A DNA stretch of 41,377 nt from an uncultured Bacteroides sp. (lineage in GTDB: Bacteria; Bacteroidota; Bacteroidia; Bacteroidales; Bacteroidaceae). The notes beneath the pieces are model-generated. The model was not told the origin of the DNA. It ran no database searches and saw only the letters and a program-made list of their open reading frames with translations. Of the stretch, positions 34,747 through 41,377 are shown one piece after another. The stretch lies in contig CAMTPC010000015.1 of assembly GCA_947074295.1 (NCBI GenBank), positions 1-41,377 of the forward strand, in the 5' to 3' direction. The position numbers and the translations under genes are program-made. Within the stretch, counting starts at the first letter, position 1, and each line of letters opens with the position of its first letter.

Positions 34747-35880
34747 TTAGTCTTCTACCCAAAGCAGATCACTCATGATATCGTCTGACAAGAAGATACC
34801 TGTGCGAGTGAGGCGAATATTGTCATCGTTTCTTTCTAATTTACCCGATTGTAGATGGGGTGATGCCATGTGTAGCGCATAGTCCAAGAAAGCTATACCA
34901 AATTCTTTTTCGATATAGTTTAGCGATGCTCCCCAATGGGTGCGTATGGTAGTAATGATATATTCGTTGTAGCGGGTAATCTGGTCCAGCTCTTCTTTCT
35001 CGAAATCGCGGTTGTCACTAAAGATTCCTGCTAGATAGTTCTCCAGCGAAGCCACATTCCATTCCCTGCTCATCCCGTCGAAAGAGTGGGCAGATGGGCC
35101 ACAACCCAGGTATGATATGCCTTGCCAATATGAGGTATTGTGGCGCGAGTACATGCCAGGTTTGGCGAAATTTGAAATCTCATAATGCTCATAGCCAGCC
35201 GCACTTAGTTGTTCAATCAGCATTTCGAAGAATAGTAGACTGCTGTCTTCGTCTACCTCAGTGATTTTATGCTGTTGGCGTAGCCGATAGAGCACAGTGT
35301 CTTCCTCGTAAATCAGATGATAGGCTGAGATATGTTCTACGTTGAGGCTGATGGCTTTTTCAAGATCGGTAGTCCAGCTTTGCGGTGTCTCGCCTGGCAA
35401 ACCATAAATAAGATCGATGCTGATGTTCTTGAAACCTGCTTCGCGACATCTACGCACGGCATCAATCGCTTGTGCAGCCGAATGGCGCCTTTTAAGCAAG
35501 CGCAGCGTATCGTCGTTAAACGTCTGCACCCCCATGCTGATGCGATTGAAGGGGAGTGTGGCCAATGCTGATACATACTCCTCGGTCAAATCATCGGGAT
35601 TGGCTTCGAGGGTGATTTCACAGGCTGTAATAGGTCCAAAGGTATCAGTAATTGTTGCAAAGATTTTAGCAAACTGATCGGCATTGAGTTGGGATGGAGT
35701 GCCCCCACCAAAGTAAATGGTATCTATGGATTCTCCCTTCAGATAGTCTTTGCGCATCTTCAGCTCTTGGCACAGAGCATCGACAAAAACATCTGTGCGC
35801 TCGCTGCATGTGGTAGAATAAAAATCGCAATAGATACACCTTGTCTTACAAAAGGGGATATGTATATAGAGACCTGCCAT
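34747..35880 (-). CDS. hemW: Radical SAM heme chaperone HemW
   Basis: A 377-residue radical-SAM protein related to coproporphyrinogen III oxidase HemN but acting as a heme chaperone. The first segment GLYIHIPFCKTRCIYCDFYS carries the CxxxCxxC iron-sulphur motif (Cys11, Cys15, Cys18); YFGGGTPSQL (57-65) is the SAM-binding loop. The HemW C-terminal domain is present (HNTSYWQGISYLGCGPSAHSF). The short N-terminus, lacking the extra residues required in HemN for oxidase activity, supports HemW. Its downstream neighbour is the ECF sigma gene, 17 bp away; a link to heme or iron is suggestive only. Confidence 0.93.
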   Translation of the reverse strand: MAGLYIHIPFCKTRCIYCDFYSTTCSERTDVFVDALCQELKMRKDYLKGESIDTIYFGGGTPSQLNADQFAKIFATITDTFGPITACEITLEANPDDLTEEYVSALATLPFNRISMGVQTFNDDTLRLLKRRHSAAQAIDAVRRCREAGFKNISIDLIYGLPGETPQSWTTDLEKAISLNVEHISAYHLIYEEDTVLYRLRQQHKITEVDEDSSLLFFEMLIEQLSAAGYEHYEISNFAKPGMYSRHNTSYWQGISYLGCGPSAHSFDGMSREWNVASLENYLAGIFSDNRDFEKEELDQITRYNEYIITTIRTHWGASLNYIEKEFGIAFLDYALHMASPHLQSGKLERNDDNIRLTRTGIFLSDDIMSDLLWVED

Positions 35881-35927
35881 TCGACAAAACTTAAAAGTTA
35901 GACCTTGAATATTTAGTTCACAGACTG

Positions 35928-35935
35928 CAAAGTTA
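35928..35935 (-). promoter_or_regulatory. -7 element of hemW
   Basis: The minus strand reads TAACTTTG, 47 bp before the ATG at 35880. The -33 element is not convincing. Confidence 0.45.
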
Positions 35936-35981
35936 CATGTTTTGCTCTCAAAATACAGGATAAGTGCAAAATACTTTAACT

Positions 35982-36110
35982 AATCGCACTGCGTAAAACC
36001 ACGCTCCCTTGGGAGGTTTGCTGACCGAGGCTGTCCAATGCACAGAATGGCTTTAAAGTGTTTGCTGCGTAGCCTTGCCTAGCCTCGTCTACTAGTGCAG
36101 TGCATTTTTT
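35982..36110 (+). ncRNA. Candidate structured RNA upstream of fusA2
   Basis: In the 486-bp gap between hemW and fusA2, a less AT-rich island has several nested complementary segments. A closing stem GCACTGC (35986-35992) pairs with GCAGTGC (36097-36103), extended by AAT/ATT; CGAGGCT (36026-36032) pairs with AGCCTCG (36081-36087); GGCT (36049-36052) pairs with AGCC (36071-36074); and a local hairpin CTCC/GGAG lies at 36004-36015. Six T follow the closing stem (36105-36110), as at the end of an intrinsic terminator. It could be a small RNA, a leader element or a mobile-element remnant. No covariation can be assessed here and no known family is recognised. Confidence 0.35.
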
Positions 36111-36161
36111 AAAGCATGGGACGAAATAATCTTGCTTTTTTATCTTAATCTTCTACAAGAA

Positions 36162-36183
36162 ATACCTATTTATATATAGGTAT
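36162..36183. promoter_or_regulatory. Inverted repeat upstream of fusA2
   Basis: ATACCTAT and ATAGGTAT are perfect 8-bp arms separated by 6 bp, about 180 bp before fusA2: a possible regulator site. The remaining 36184-36366 contains the possible promoter and a palindrome AAACATGTTT at 36245-36254. Confidence 0.35.
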
Positions 36184-36271
36184 AAAAGAGTGAAGAAATG
36201 ATGTTTTTAGCCATTGTATAGATATGTCAAATTAAGGGTTTGGTAAACATGTTTTCTAACACGTCTATTAA

Positions 36272-36302
36272 GTTGTTTTTCAATTTATTAATTTATAATT
36301 TG
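36272..36302 (+). promoter_or_regulatory. Possible promoter of fusA2
   Basis: GTTG (36272-36275), 20 bp, TAATTTG (36296-36302): like the Bacteroides consensus but one base short in the -7 box. The AAACATGTTT palindrome lies just upstream, where an activator could bind. The leader would be about 55 nt. Confidence 0.35.
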
Positions 36303-36366
36303 CGCACAACTAAAGTTAATGGTGTGTGAAAACATGCTGATCTAATCATTTTAAATCTTATATATT

Positions 36367-38523
36367 ATGAAAGTATATCAGACTAATGAAATTAAGAACA
36401 TTGCCCTATTGGGAAGTTCGGGCTCTGGGAAAACCACTCTCGCCGAAGCAATGCTTTACGAGAGTGGTGTTATAAAACGTCGCGGCTCTGTAGACGCAAA
36501 AAATACTGTGAGCGATTATTTTCCTGTTGAGCAAGAGTATGGTTACTCTGTTTTTTCTACCGTTTTCCATGTCGAGTGGAATCAAAAGAAACTAAATATC
36601 ATTGACTGTCCGGGTTCGGACGACTTTGTAGGCAGCACTGTTACTGCACTGAATGTGACCGACACCGCAATTCTCCTTATCAACGGCCAATACGGGGTCG
36701 AAGTCGGCACACAAAATCACTTCCGTTATACTGAAAAACTGCACAAACCCGTGATTTTCGTTGTCAATCAACTGGACAATGACAAATGCGATTACGATAA
36801 CATCCTCGAGCAACTGCGAGAAGCCTATGGGCAAAAAGTTGTACCTATCCAATATCCTACCTCTACCGGACCCGGCTTCAACGCTGTGATTGATGTCCTT
36901 TTGATGAAAAAATATTCGTGGAAACCCGAAGGTGGTGCACCAATCATCGAAGAAATCCCTGCTGACGAAATGGACAAGGCCATGGAGTGGCACAAGAATC
37001 TCGTTGAATCGGCTGCTGAAAACGACGAAGGCTTGATGGAAAAATTCTTCGAGCAAGATTCGCTCAGCGAAGACGAAATGCGCGAAGGTATCCGCAAAGG
37101 CTTGGTATCACGTGGTATGTTTCCTGTATTCTGTGTCTGTGCTGGCAAGGATATGGGTGTACGCCGTCTCATGGAATTCTTGGGTAATGTAGTTCCTTTT
37201 GTGTCAGAAATGCCTAAGGTAAAGAATACTGAGGGTGTGGAAGTGGCACCTGACGTGAATGCGCCTACCTCGCTTTATTTCTTCAAAACTAGCGTTGAAC
37301 CACATATCGGCGAAGTATCTTACTTCAAAGTGATGAGTGGAAAAGTGCATGAAGGCGATGACTTAGTCAATGCCGACCGCGGATCGAAGGAGCGAATTTC
37401 GCAACTATATGTTGTTGCGGGCTCTAATCGTGACAAAGTAGAAGAACTTCAGGCCGGAGATATTGGTGCCACCGTGAAGCTGAAAGATGTCAAAACAGGC
37501 AATACGCTGGACGCGAAAGATAGCCATAACAGATTTGATTTCATAAAATATCCTAATTCTAAATATACACGCGCCATCAAACCGATGAATGAGGCCGATG
37601 TTGAAAAGATGATGGTGGCACTGATCCGTATGCACGAAGAAGATCCTACATGGATCATTGAACAGTCTAAGGAGCTGAAACAGATATTGGTACACGGACA
37701 GGGAGAGTTTCACCTACGCACACTGAAATGGCGTTTGGAAAACAATGATAAACTTCAAGTGAAGTTTGATGAGCCCAAAATACCTTATCGCGAAACCATC
37801 ACTAAGGCTGCTCGAGCTGATTATCGCCACAAAAAACAATCGGGCGGAGCTGGCCAGTTTGGTGAAGTACACCTCATCGTTGAGCCCTATCACGAAGGCA
37901 TGACTATACCTGAGACCTATAAGTTCAATGGTCAAGAGTTTAAGATATCTATGCGTGGCAAGGAAGAGGTTCCGCTAGAATGGGGTGGTAAATTAGTCTT
38001 TATTAACAGTGTGGTGGGCGGTGCTATTGACTCTCGTTTTATGCCCGCTATCCTTAAAGGAATCATGGCACGCATGGAGCAAGGCCCACTTACGGGGTCG
38101 TATGCACGCGATGTTTTGGTTATCGTTTACGAAGGAAAAATGCACCCGGTAGACTCTAACGAAATCTCATTCATGCTGGCTGGACGCAACGCCTTCAGTG
38201 AAGCATTCAAAAATGCAGGACCTAAGATTTTGGAACCAATCTATGATGTGGAAGTGTTTGTGCCATCCGACAAGATGGGTGACGTAATGGGTGATTTACA
38301 AGGACGTAGGGCTATGATCATGGGGATGAGCAGCGAAAAAGGTTTCGAGAAACTGGAAGCTAAAGTGCCCCTCAAGGAAATGTCGTCTTACTCCACCGCA
38401 TTGAGTTCTCTTACTGGTGGTAGAGCTTCATTCATAATGAAGTTCGCAGGCTACGAACTAGTACCTTCAGATGTACAAGATAAGTTAATTAAGGAGTTTG
38501 AAGCAAAGCAACAAGAAGAATAA
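36367..38523 (+). CDS. fusA2: EF-G paralogue (EF-G2/FusA2-like translation factor)
   Basis: A 718-residue protein with all five EF-G domains: G domain (1 to about 275), II (about 300-380), III, IV (about 475-600, RKQSGGAGQFGEV-like motif HKKQSGGAGQFGEVHL) and V. The P-loop GSSGSGKT (16-23) is intact. However, the G3 motif is DCPGSDDF (80-87) instead of DTPGHVDF, so the catalytic His is Ser84; G4 is NQLD (134-137) instead of NKxD; and the switch-I RGIT motif is YGYS. It stands alone, away from any rpsL-rpsG-tuf genes, which fits a paralogue. In Bacteroides thetaiotaomicron, an EF-G2 without GTPase activity supports translation during carbon starvation and gut colonisation; orthology is inferred. 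Confidence 0.92.
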   Translation: MKVYQTNEIKNIALLGSSGSGKTTLAEAMLYESGVIKRRGSVDAKNTVSDYFPVEQEYGYSVFSTVFHVEWNQKKLNIIDCPGSDDFVGSTVTALNVTDTAILLINGQYGVEVGTQNHFRYTEKLHKPVIFVVNQLDNDKCDYDNILEQLREAYGQKVVPIQYPTSTGPGFNAVIDVLLMKKYSWKPEGGAPIIEEIPADEMDKAMEWHKNLVESAAENDEGLMEKFFEQDSLSEDEMREGIRKGLVSRGMFPVFCVCAGKDMGVRRLMEFLGNVVPFVSEMPKVKNTEGVEVAPDVNAPTSLYFFKTSVEPHIGEVSYFKVMSGKVHEGDDLVNADRGSKERISQLYVVAGSNRDKVEELQAGDIGATVKLKDVKTGNTLDAKDSHNRFDFIKYPNSKYTRAIKPMNEADVEKMMVALIRMHEEDPTWIIEQSKELKQILVHGQGEFHLRTLKWRLENNDKLQVKFDEPKIPYRETITKAARADYRHKKQSGGAGQFGEVHLIVEPYHEGMTIPETYKFNGQEFKISMRGKEEVPLEWGGKLVFINSVVGGAIDSRFMPAILKGIMARMEQGPLTGSYARDVLVIVYEGKMHPVDSNEISFMLAGRNAFSEAFKNAGPKILEPIYDVEVFVPSDKMGDVMGDLQGRRAMIMGMSSEKGFEKLEAKVPLKEMSSYSTALSSLTGGRASFIMKFAGYELVPSDVQDKLIKEFEAKQQEE

Positions 38524-38548
38524 ATTATATAACGTTAAATATCAACTT

Positions 38549-38583
38549 AAACCGCCTTATTTGTAAAAATATGGCGGTTTTTT
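38549..38583 (+). terminator. Intrinsic terminator after fusA2
   Basis: The stem AAACCGCC/GGCGGTTT has a 16-nt loop and continues into a T-run (six T in all), 26 bp after the stop. Confidence 0.88.
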
Positions 38584-38640
38584 AATTAACAAGTCTTAAT
38601 TCATTAGTCTTTTTAAATGGTTTAAACATTAATTTTTTAT

Positions 38641-38648
38641 TAATTTTG
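38641..38648 (+). promoter_or_regulatory. Possible -7 element of rprXY
   Basis: TAATTTTG fits TAnnTTTG, with only a weak ATGG at the -33 position. The leader would be about 130 nt and contains the palindrome AACATGTT (38737-38744) and three GTTAA repeats at 38742, 38760 and 38774. These may be regulator sites; the signal is weak. Confidence 0.35.
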
Positions 38649-38787
38649 CAAACCAAAGTGTCTGTGGGTTTGTTATAGGTGTCAGAATACATGGTATAAG
38701 ATTCTAATGGGTTAATTAACAAGAATACGTAATTAAAACATGTTAACAGTGTGAGAATGTTAATTAGGGAGTGTTAATTTTGTTGCT

Positions 38788-40341
38788 ATGAAGAAGTCAA
38801 CAATATGGATATTAGGTATAGTGATGGGACTTTCGTTCGTCGGATTGCTATATTTACAAGTAGGCTATATTGAGGCGATTGTTAAGATGCGAAAAGAACA
38901 ATTTGACACCTCAGTGAAGAATAGCTTATATCAGGTTTCCAAAGATGTCGAATTTGCCGAAACCGACCGTTGGTTGCGCGAGGATATCACAGAGGCAGAA
39001 CGCAAGGCATTGACATCTTCTTCATCCTCGATGAGTGGTGAAGAACTGGTGCAGCAATCACAGCTGTTTACCGTGAAGACACCTGATGGACAAATTCTAA
39101 GTGCTTTCGAGCTGAATGTGATGAAGACAAAGCCATCGGAGCTGCCCAAAATGATGATTTCGAAGAAGCATGGGGGCAACACTATTCCGAAAACGTCAAA
39201 GTCGATGCTTGAGGCTGTAAAGAATAGATATATGTATCAGCGCGTATTGCTTGACGAAGTAGCGCTGCAGATGGTCTATAAAGCCAGTGATAAAACCATT
39301 GGCGAAAGGGTTCGATTCAAAGACCTGGATGACTATATTAAATCGTCTTTATTAAATAATGGTATTGAGCTGGCCTATCACTTTTCAGTGATTGACAAGG
39401 ATGGTAGAGAGGTTTACCGCTGTTCGGACTACGAAAGCAAAGGCGTTGAGGATGCTTATACTCAACCATTGTTTCCCAATGACCCGCCAGCAAAGCTGAG
39501 CTTAGTGAAGTTGCATTTTCCTGGCAAGCAGGACTACATCTTCGACTCTATCAGCTTTATCATTCCTTCGATGATATTCACGCTGGTGTTGCTCATCACC
39601 TTTATCTTCACGCTCTATCTGGTATTCAGACAGAAGAAGCTAAGTGAAATGAAGAATGACTTCATCAATAACATGACACACGAGTTCAAAACACCTATCT
39701 CTACTATTTCGTTGGCTGCGCAGATGCTCAAAGATCCTGCTGTCGGGAAATCACCCAAAATGTTTCAACATATCTCTACGGTGATCAACGACGAGACTAA
39801 GCGCCTGCGTTTCCAGGTGGAAAAGGTGTTGCAGATGTCGATGTTTGACAAACAGAAAGCGACACTGAAGATGAAGGAAATTGATATGAATGAACTGATC
39901 CGAGGAGTGGTGAACACCTTTACTCTGAAGGTCGAAAAATATGACGGAAAGATCGAGTCTGAACTTCAGGCTACCGACCCATTTATACTGGCTGATGAAA
40001 TGCATATCACCAATGTGATCTTCAACTTAATGGATAATGCTGTAAAGTATAAGAAGCCGGATGAAGAACTGCTGTTGGATGTGCGCACCTGGAACGAACC
40101 GGGTAGGCTGATGATTTCGATACAGGACAATGGTATAGGTATTAAGAAGGAAGACTTGAAAAAGATCTTTGAGAAATTCTACCGCGTGCATACAGGTAAT
40201 CTGCACGATGTAAAAGGATTCGGATTAGGATTGGCCTACGTGAAGAAAATCATTCACGATCATAAAGGTACAATCAGAGCTGAAAGTGAATTGAATGTAG
40301 GAACTAAATTTATTATTGCATTACCTTTATTAAAAATATAA
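38788..40341 (+). CDS. rprX: RprX-type sensor histidine kinase
   Basis: Inner-membrane sensor kinase of 517 residues. Two membrane helices (about 6-24 and 256-280) bracket a periplasmic sensor region of roughly 230 residues. The HisKA domain contains NDFINNMTHEFKTPISTI with the phospho-acceptor His298. The ATPase domain has the N box NVIFNLMDNAVKY, the G1 box IQDNGIGI, the F box and G2 GFGLGLAYVKKII. The response regulator follows 5 bp downstream. The name follows the Bacteroides fragilis RprX/RprY pair, originally found through effects on tetracycline resistance; the natural signal is not evident from sequence. Confidence 0.9.
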   Translation: MKKSTIWILGIVMGLSFVGLLYLQVGYIEAIVKMRKEQFDTSVKNSLYQVSKDVEFAETDRWLREDITEAERKALTSSSSSMSGEELVQQSQLFTVKTPDGQILSAFELNVMKTKPSELPKMMISKKHGGNTIPKTSKSMLEAVKNRYMYQRVLLDEVALQMVYKASDKTIGERVRFKDLDDYIKSSLLNNGIELAYHFSVIDKDGREVYRCSDYESKGVEDAYTQPLFPNDPPAKLSLVKLHFPGKQDYIFDSISFIIPSMIFTLVLLITFIFTLYLVFRQKKLSEMKNDFINNMTHEFKTPISTISLAAQMLKDPAVGKSPKMFQHISTVINDETKRLRFQVEKVLQMSMFDKQKATLKMKEIDMNELIRGVVNTFTLKVEKYDGKIESELQATDPFILADEMHITNVIFNLMDNAVKYKKPDEELLLDVRTWNEPGRLMISIQDNGIGIKKEDLKKIFEKFYRVHTGNLHDVKGFGLGLAYVKKIIHDHKGTIRAESELNVGTKFIIALPLLKI

Positions 40342-40346
40342 ATGAT

Positions 40347-41048
40347 ATGGAAGAGAAACTGCGTATTTTATTGTGCGAGGATGATGAAAATCTTGGCATG
40401 CTATTAAGAGAATACTTACAGGCTAAGGGCTACTCTGCCGAGTTGTGCCCCGACGGCGAAGCAGGTTATAAAGCTTTTTTGAAGAATAAGTATGATTTGT
40501 GTGTATTTGATGTGATGATGCCAAAGAAAGATGGTTTCACGCTGGCACAGGAAGTAAGAGCGATCAACGCTGAAATTCCAATCATCTTCTTAACTGCAAA
40601 AACGTTGAAAGAAGATATTCTGGAAGGTTTCAAGATTGGTGCTGATGACTATATCACAAAACCATTCAGCATGGAAGAACTTACTTTCAGAATTGAAGCT
40701 ATCCTGAGACGTGTTCGTGGCAAGAAAAACAAAGAAAGCAACATTTACAAAATTGGAAAGTTTACTTTCGACACTCAGAAACAAATCCTTTCGACTGACG
40801 AAAAACAAACTAAGCTGACAACAAAGGAATCAGAATTATTGGCTTTGCTTTGTGCACACGCTAACGAAATTCTGCAACGTGACTTTGCATTGAAGACTAT
40901 CTGGATTGATGATAACTACTTCAATGCACGTAGTATGGATGTTTATATTACTAAACTGCGCAAGCACCTGAAAGAAGATGATTCAATTGAAATCATCAAT
41001 ATTCATGGTAAGGGATATAAACTGATTACTCCAGAAGCAGAGGCTTAA
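40347..41048 (+). CDS. rprY: RprY-type OmpR-family response regulator
   Basis: DNA-binding regulator of 233 residues, partner of the upstream kinase. The receiver domain (about 6-120) has the acidic pocket CEDDE, the phospho-acceptor Asp55 in VFDVMMPKKDG, FLTAK (switch Thr) and the conserved Lys in YITKPFSMEEL. The winged-helix domain (about 140-228) has TKLTTKESELLALLCAHANEILQR, the recognition helix NYFNARSMDVYITKLRKHL and the wing IHGKGYKL. Its start lies 5 bp after the kinase stop; a strong terminator follows. Confidence 0.93.
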   Translation: MEEKLRILLCEDDENLGMLLREYLQAKGYSAELCPDGEAGYKAFLKNKYDLCVFDVMMPKKDGFTLAQEVRAINAEIPIIFLTAKTLKEDILEGFKIGADDYITKPFSMEELTFRIEAILRRVRGKKNKESNIYKIGKFTFDTQKQILSTDEKQTKLTTKESELLALLCAHANEILQRDFALKTIWIDDNYFNARSMDVYITKLRKHLKEDDSIEIINIHGKGYKLITPEAEA

Positions 41049-41077
41049 TTGTAGAAAGGCTGGCCTGAAATAAAAAC

Positions 41078-41117
41078 AAAAAACCCGGAACTGCTGAAAA
41101 ACAATTCCGGGTTTTTT
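41078..41117. terminator. Terminator between rprY and the small membrane gene
   Basis: A perfect 13-bp inverted repeat, AAAAAACCCGGAA / TTCCGGGTTTTTT, with a 14-nt loop and A/T tracts on both sides. It works for both convergent transcripts. Confidence 0.92.
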
Positions 41118-41135
41118 GTATCTGTATCAATCAAA

Positions 41136-41312
41136 TCAGTCAGTGATGAACTTGTTGGTGACAATGTAGGTGATGAGTCCTACAAACATCAACGCTGCAG
41201 AGATACCCAAAAGTACATTGTCGCTGATGGCTCCTGAACATGCGTTGATTACTAAAAGTACTACTCCGATGATGATTAAGATCACTCCTAGATTCTTTAC
41301 AAGGCCTTTCAT
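41136..41312 (-). CDS. Small two-helix membrane protein (58 aa)
   Basis: ATG at 41312 to TGA at 41136 gives 58 residues with two hydrophobic helices: VILIIIGVVLLVINAC (about 10-25) and VLLGISAALMFVGLITYIV (about 33-51), joined by a short SGAISDN turn and with a basic N-terminus (MKGLVKN). This strongly biased, well-formed hairpin topology and the shared terminator with rprY argue for a real gene. I do not recognise a named family. The upstream region up to the window edge is AT-rich, and no clear -7 box was seen. Confidence 0.78.
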   Translation of the reverse strand: MKGLVKNLGVILIIIGVVLLVINACSGAISDNVLLGISAALMFVGLITYIVTNKFITD

Positions 41313-41377
41313 GTGTGTATTTTATATAGTTATTATTTTATAAAGTCACAAATTAAAGCATTATTCTTTAACGTGCG

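Noticed and set aside
34730..34762. Longer sigma-factor start (TTG at 34762)
   Set aside because: It would overlap hemW by 16 bp and use a rare start codon, while ATG 34729 starts a normal ECF N-terminus.
38776..38783. Second TAATTTTG box just before rprX
   Set aside because: It ends only 4 bp before the ATG, so transcription would begin after the start codon. The upstream copy at 38641 is the better candidate.
1..41377. tRNA, rRNA, CRISPR, prophage or insertion-sequence content
   Set aside because: I found no T-loop-like sequences with matching acceptor stems, no spaced direct repeats, no transposase or integrase genes and no terminal inverted repeats with target duplications.

Overview
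The window looks like chromosomal DNA of a member of the Bacteroidales, most likely a Bacteroides-like genus. The evidence is an AT-leaning composition, many genes preceded by the Bacteroidetes -7 box TAnnTTTG (sometimes with a -33 TTG about 20 bp upstream), lineage-typical families (DUF4827, DUF4249, STN-type TonB receptor with FecR and an ECF sigma factor, an LTxxQ exported protein, RprX/RprY) and almost no Shine-Dalgarno sequences. I saw no prophage, insertion sequence, CRISPR array, tRNA or rRNA. The species cannot be named from the sequence alone.

Left part (1-9.6 kb, all plus strand): the end of a ClC-type chloride channel with CBS domains, fmt, a lone ECF sigma factor followed by a 57-residue ORF, then rpe, comEC, an nrnA-like DHH phosphoesterase, a DUF4827 lipoprotein and a phosphoglucosamine mutase. 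This is mostly housekeeping. A strong bidirectional terminator closes it.

Envelope and metal block (9.65-17.6 kb, minus strand): a beta-barrel outer-membrane protein broken by one frameshift, then an operon read right to left: a CusA/CzcA-type RND pump fused to a TolC-like outer-membrane factor (1441 aa), its adaptor lipoprotein, a LytS-type histidine kinase and a LytTR response regulator. Export and sensing are encoded together.

Middle (17.7-26.5 kb): an exported glutathione-peroxidase-like protein that has lost its catalytic residues, a lipoprotein, and a minimal ethanolamine operon (permease, eutB, eutC) with no reactivase or microcompartment genes. Then come queA with a NUDIX hydrolase (minus) and a divergent DUF2027/Smr-domain protein.

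Right-centre (26.6-35.9 kb, minus strand): an LTxxQ exported protein, a split lysO (two overlapping ORFs), a lipoprotein with its own near-consensus promoter and a leader hairpin, and a tightly packed regulon reading hemW, ECF sigma, small lipoprotein, FecR anti-sigma, TonB-dependent receptor, DUF4249 lipoprotein.

Right end (36-41.4 kb): a 486-bp intergenic region with a possible structured RNA and several dyads precedes a stand-alone EF-G paralogue (EF-G2/FusA2-like) whose G-domain motifs are altered. It is followed by the rprX-rprY two-component pair and, convergently, a 58-residue membrane protein.
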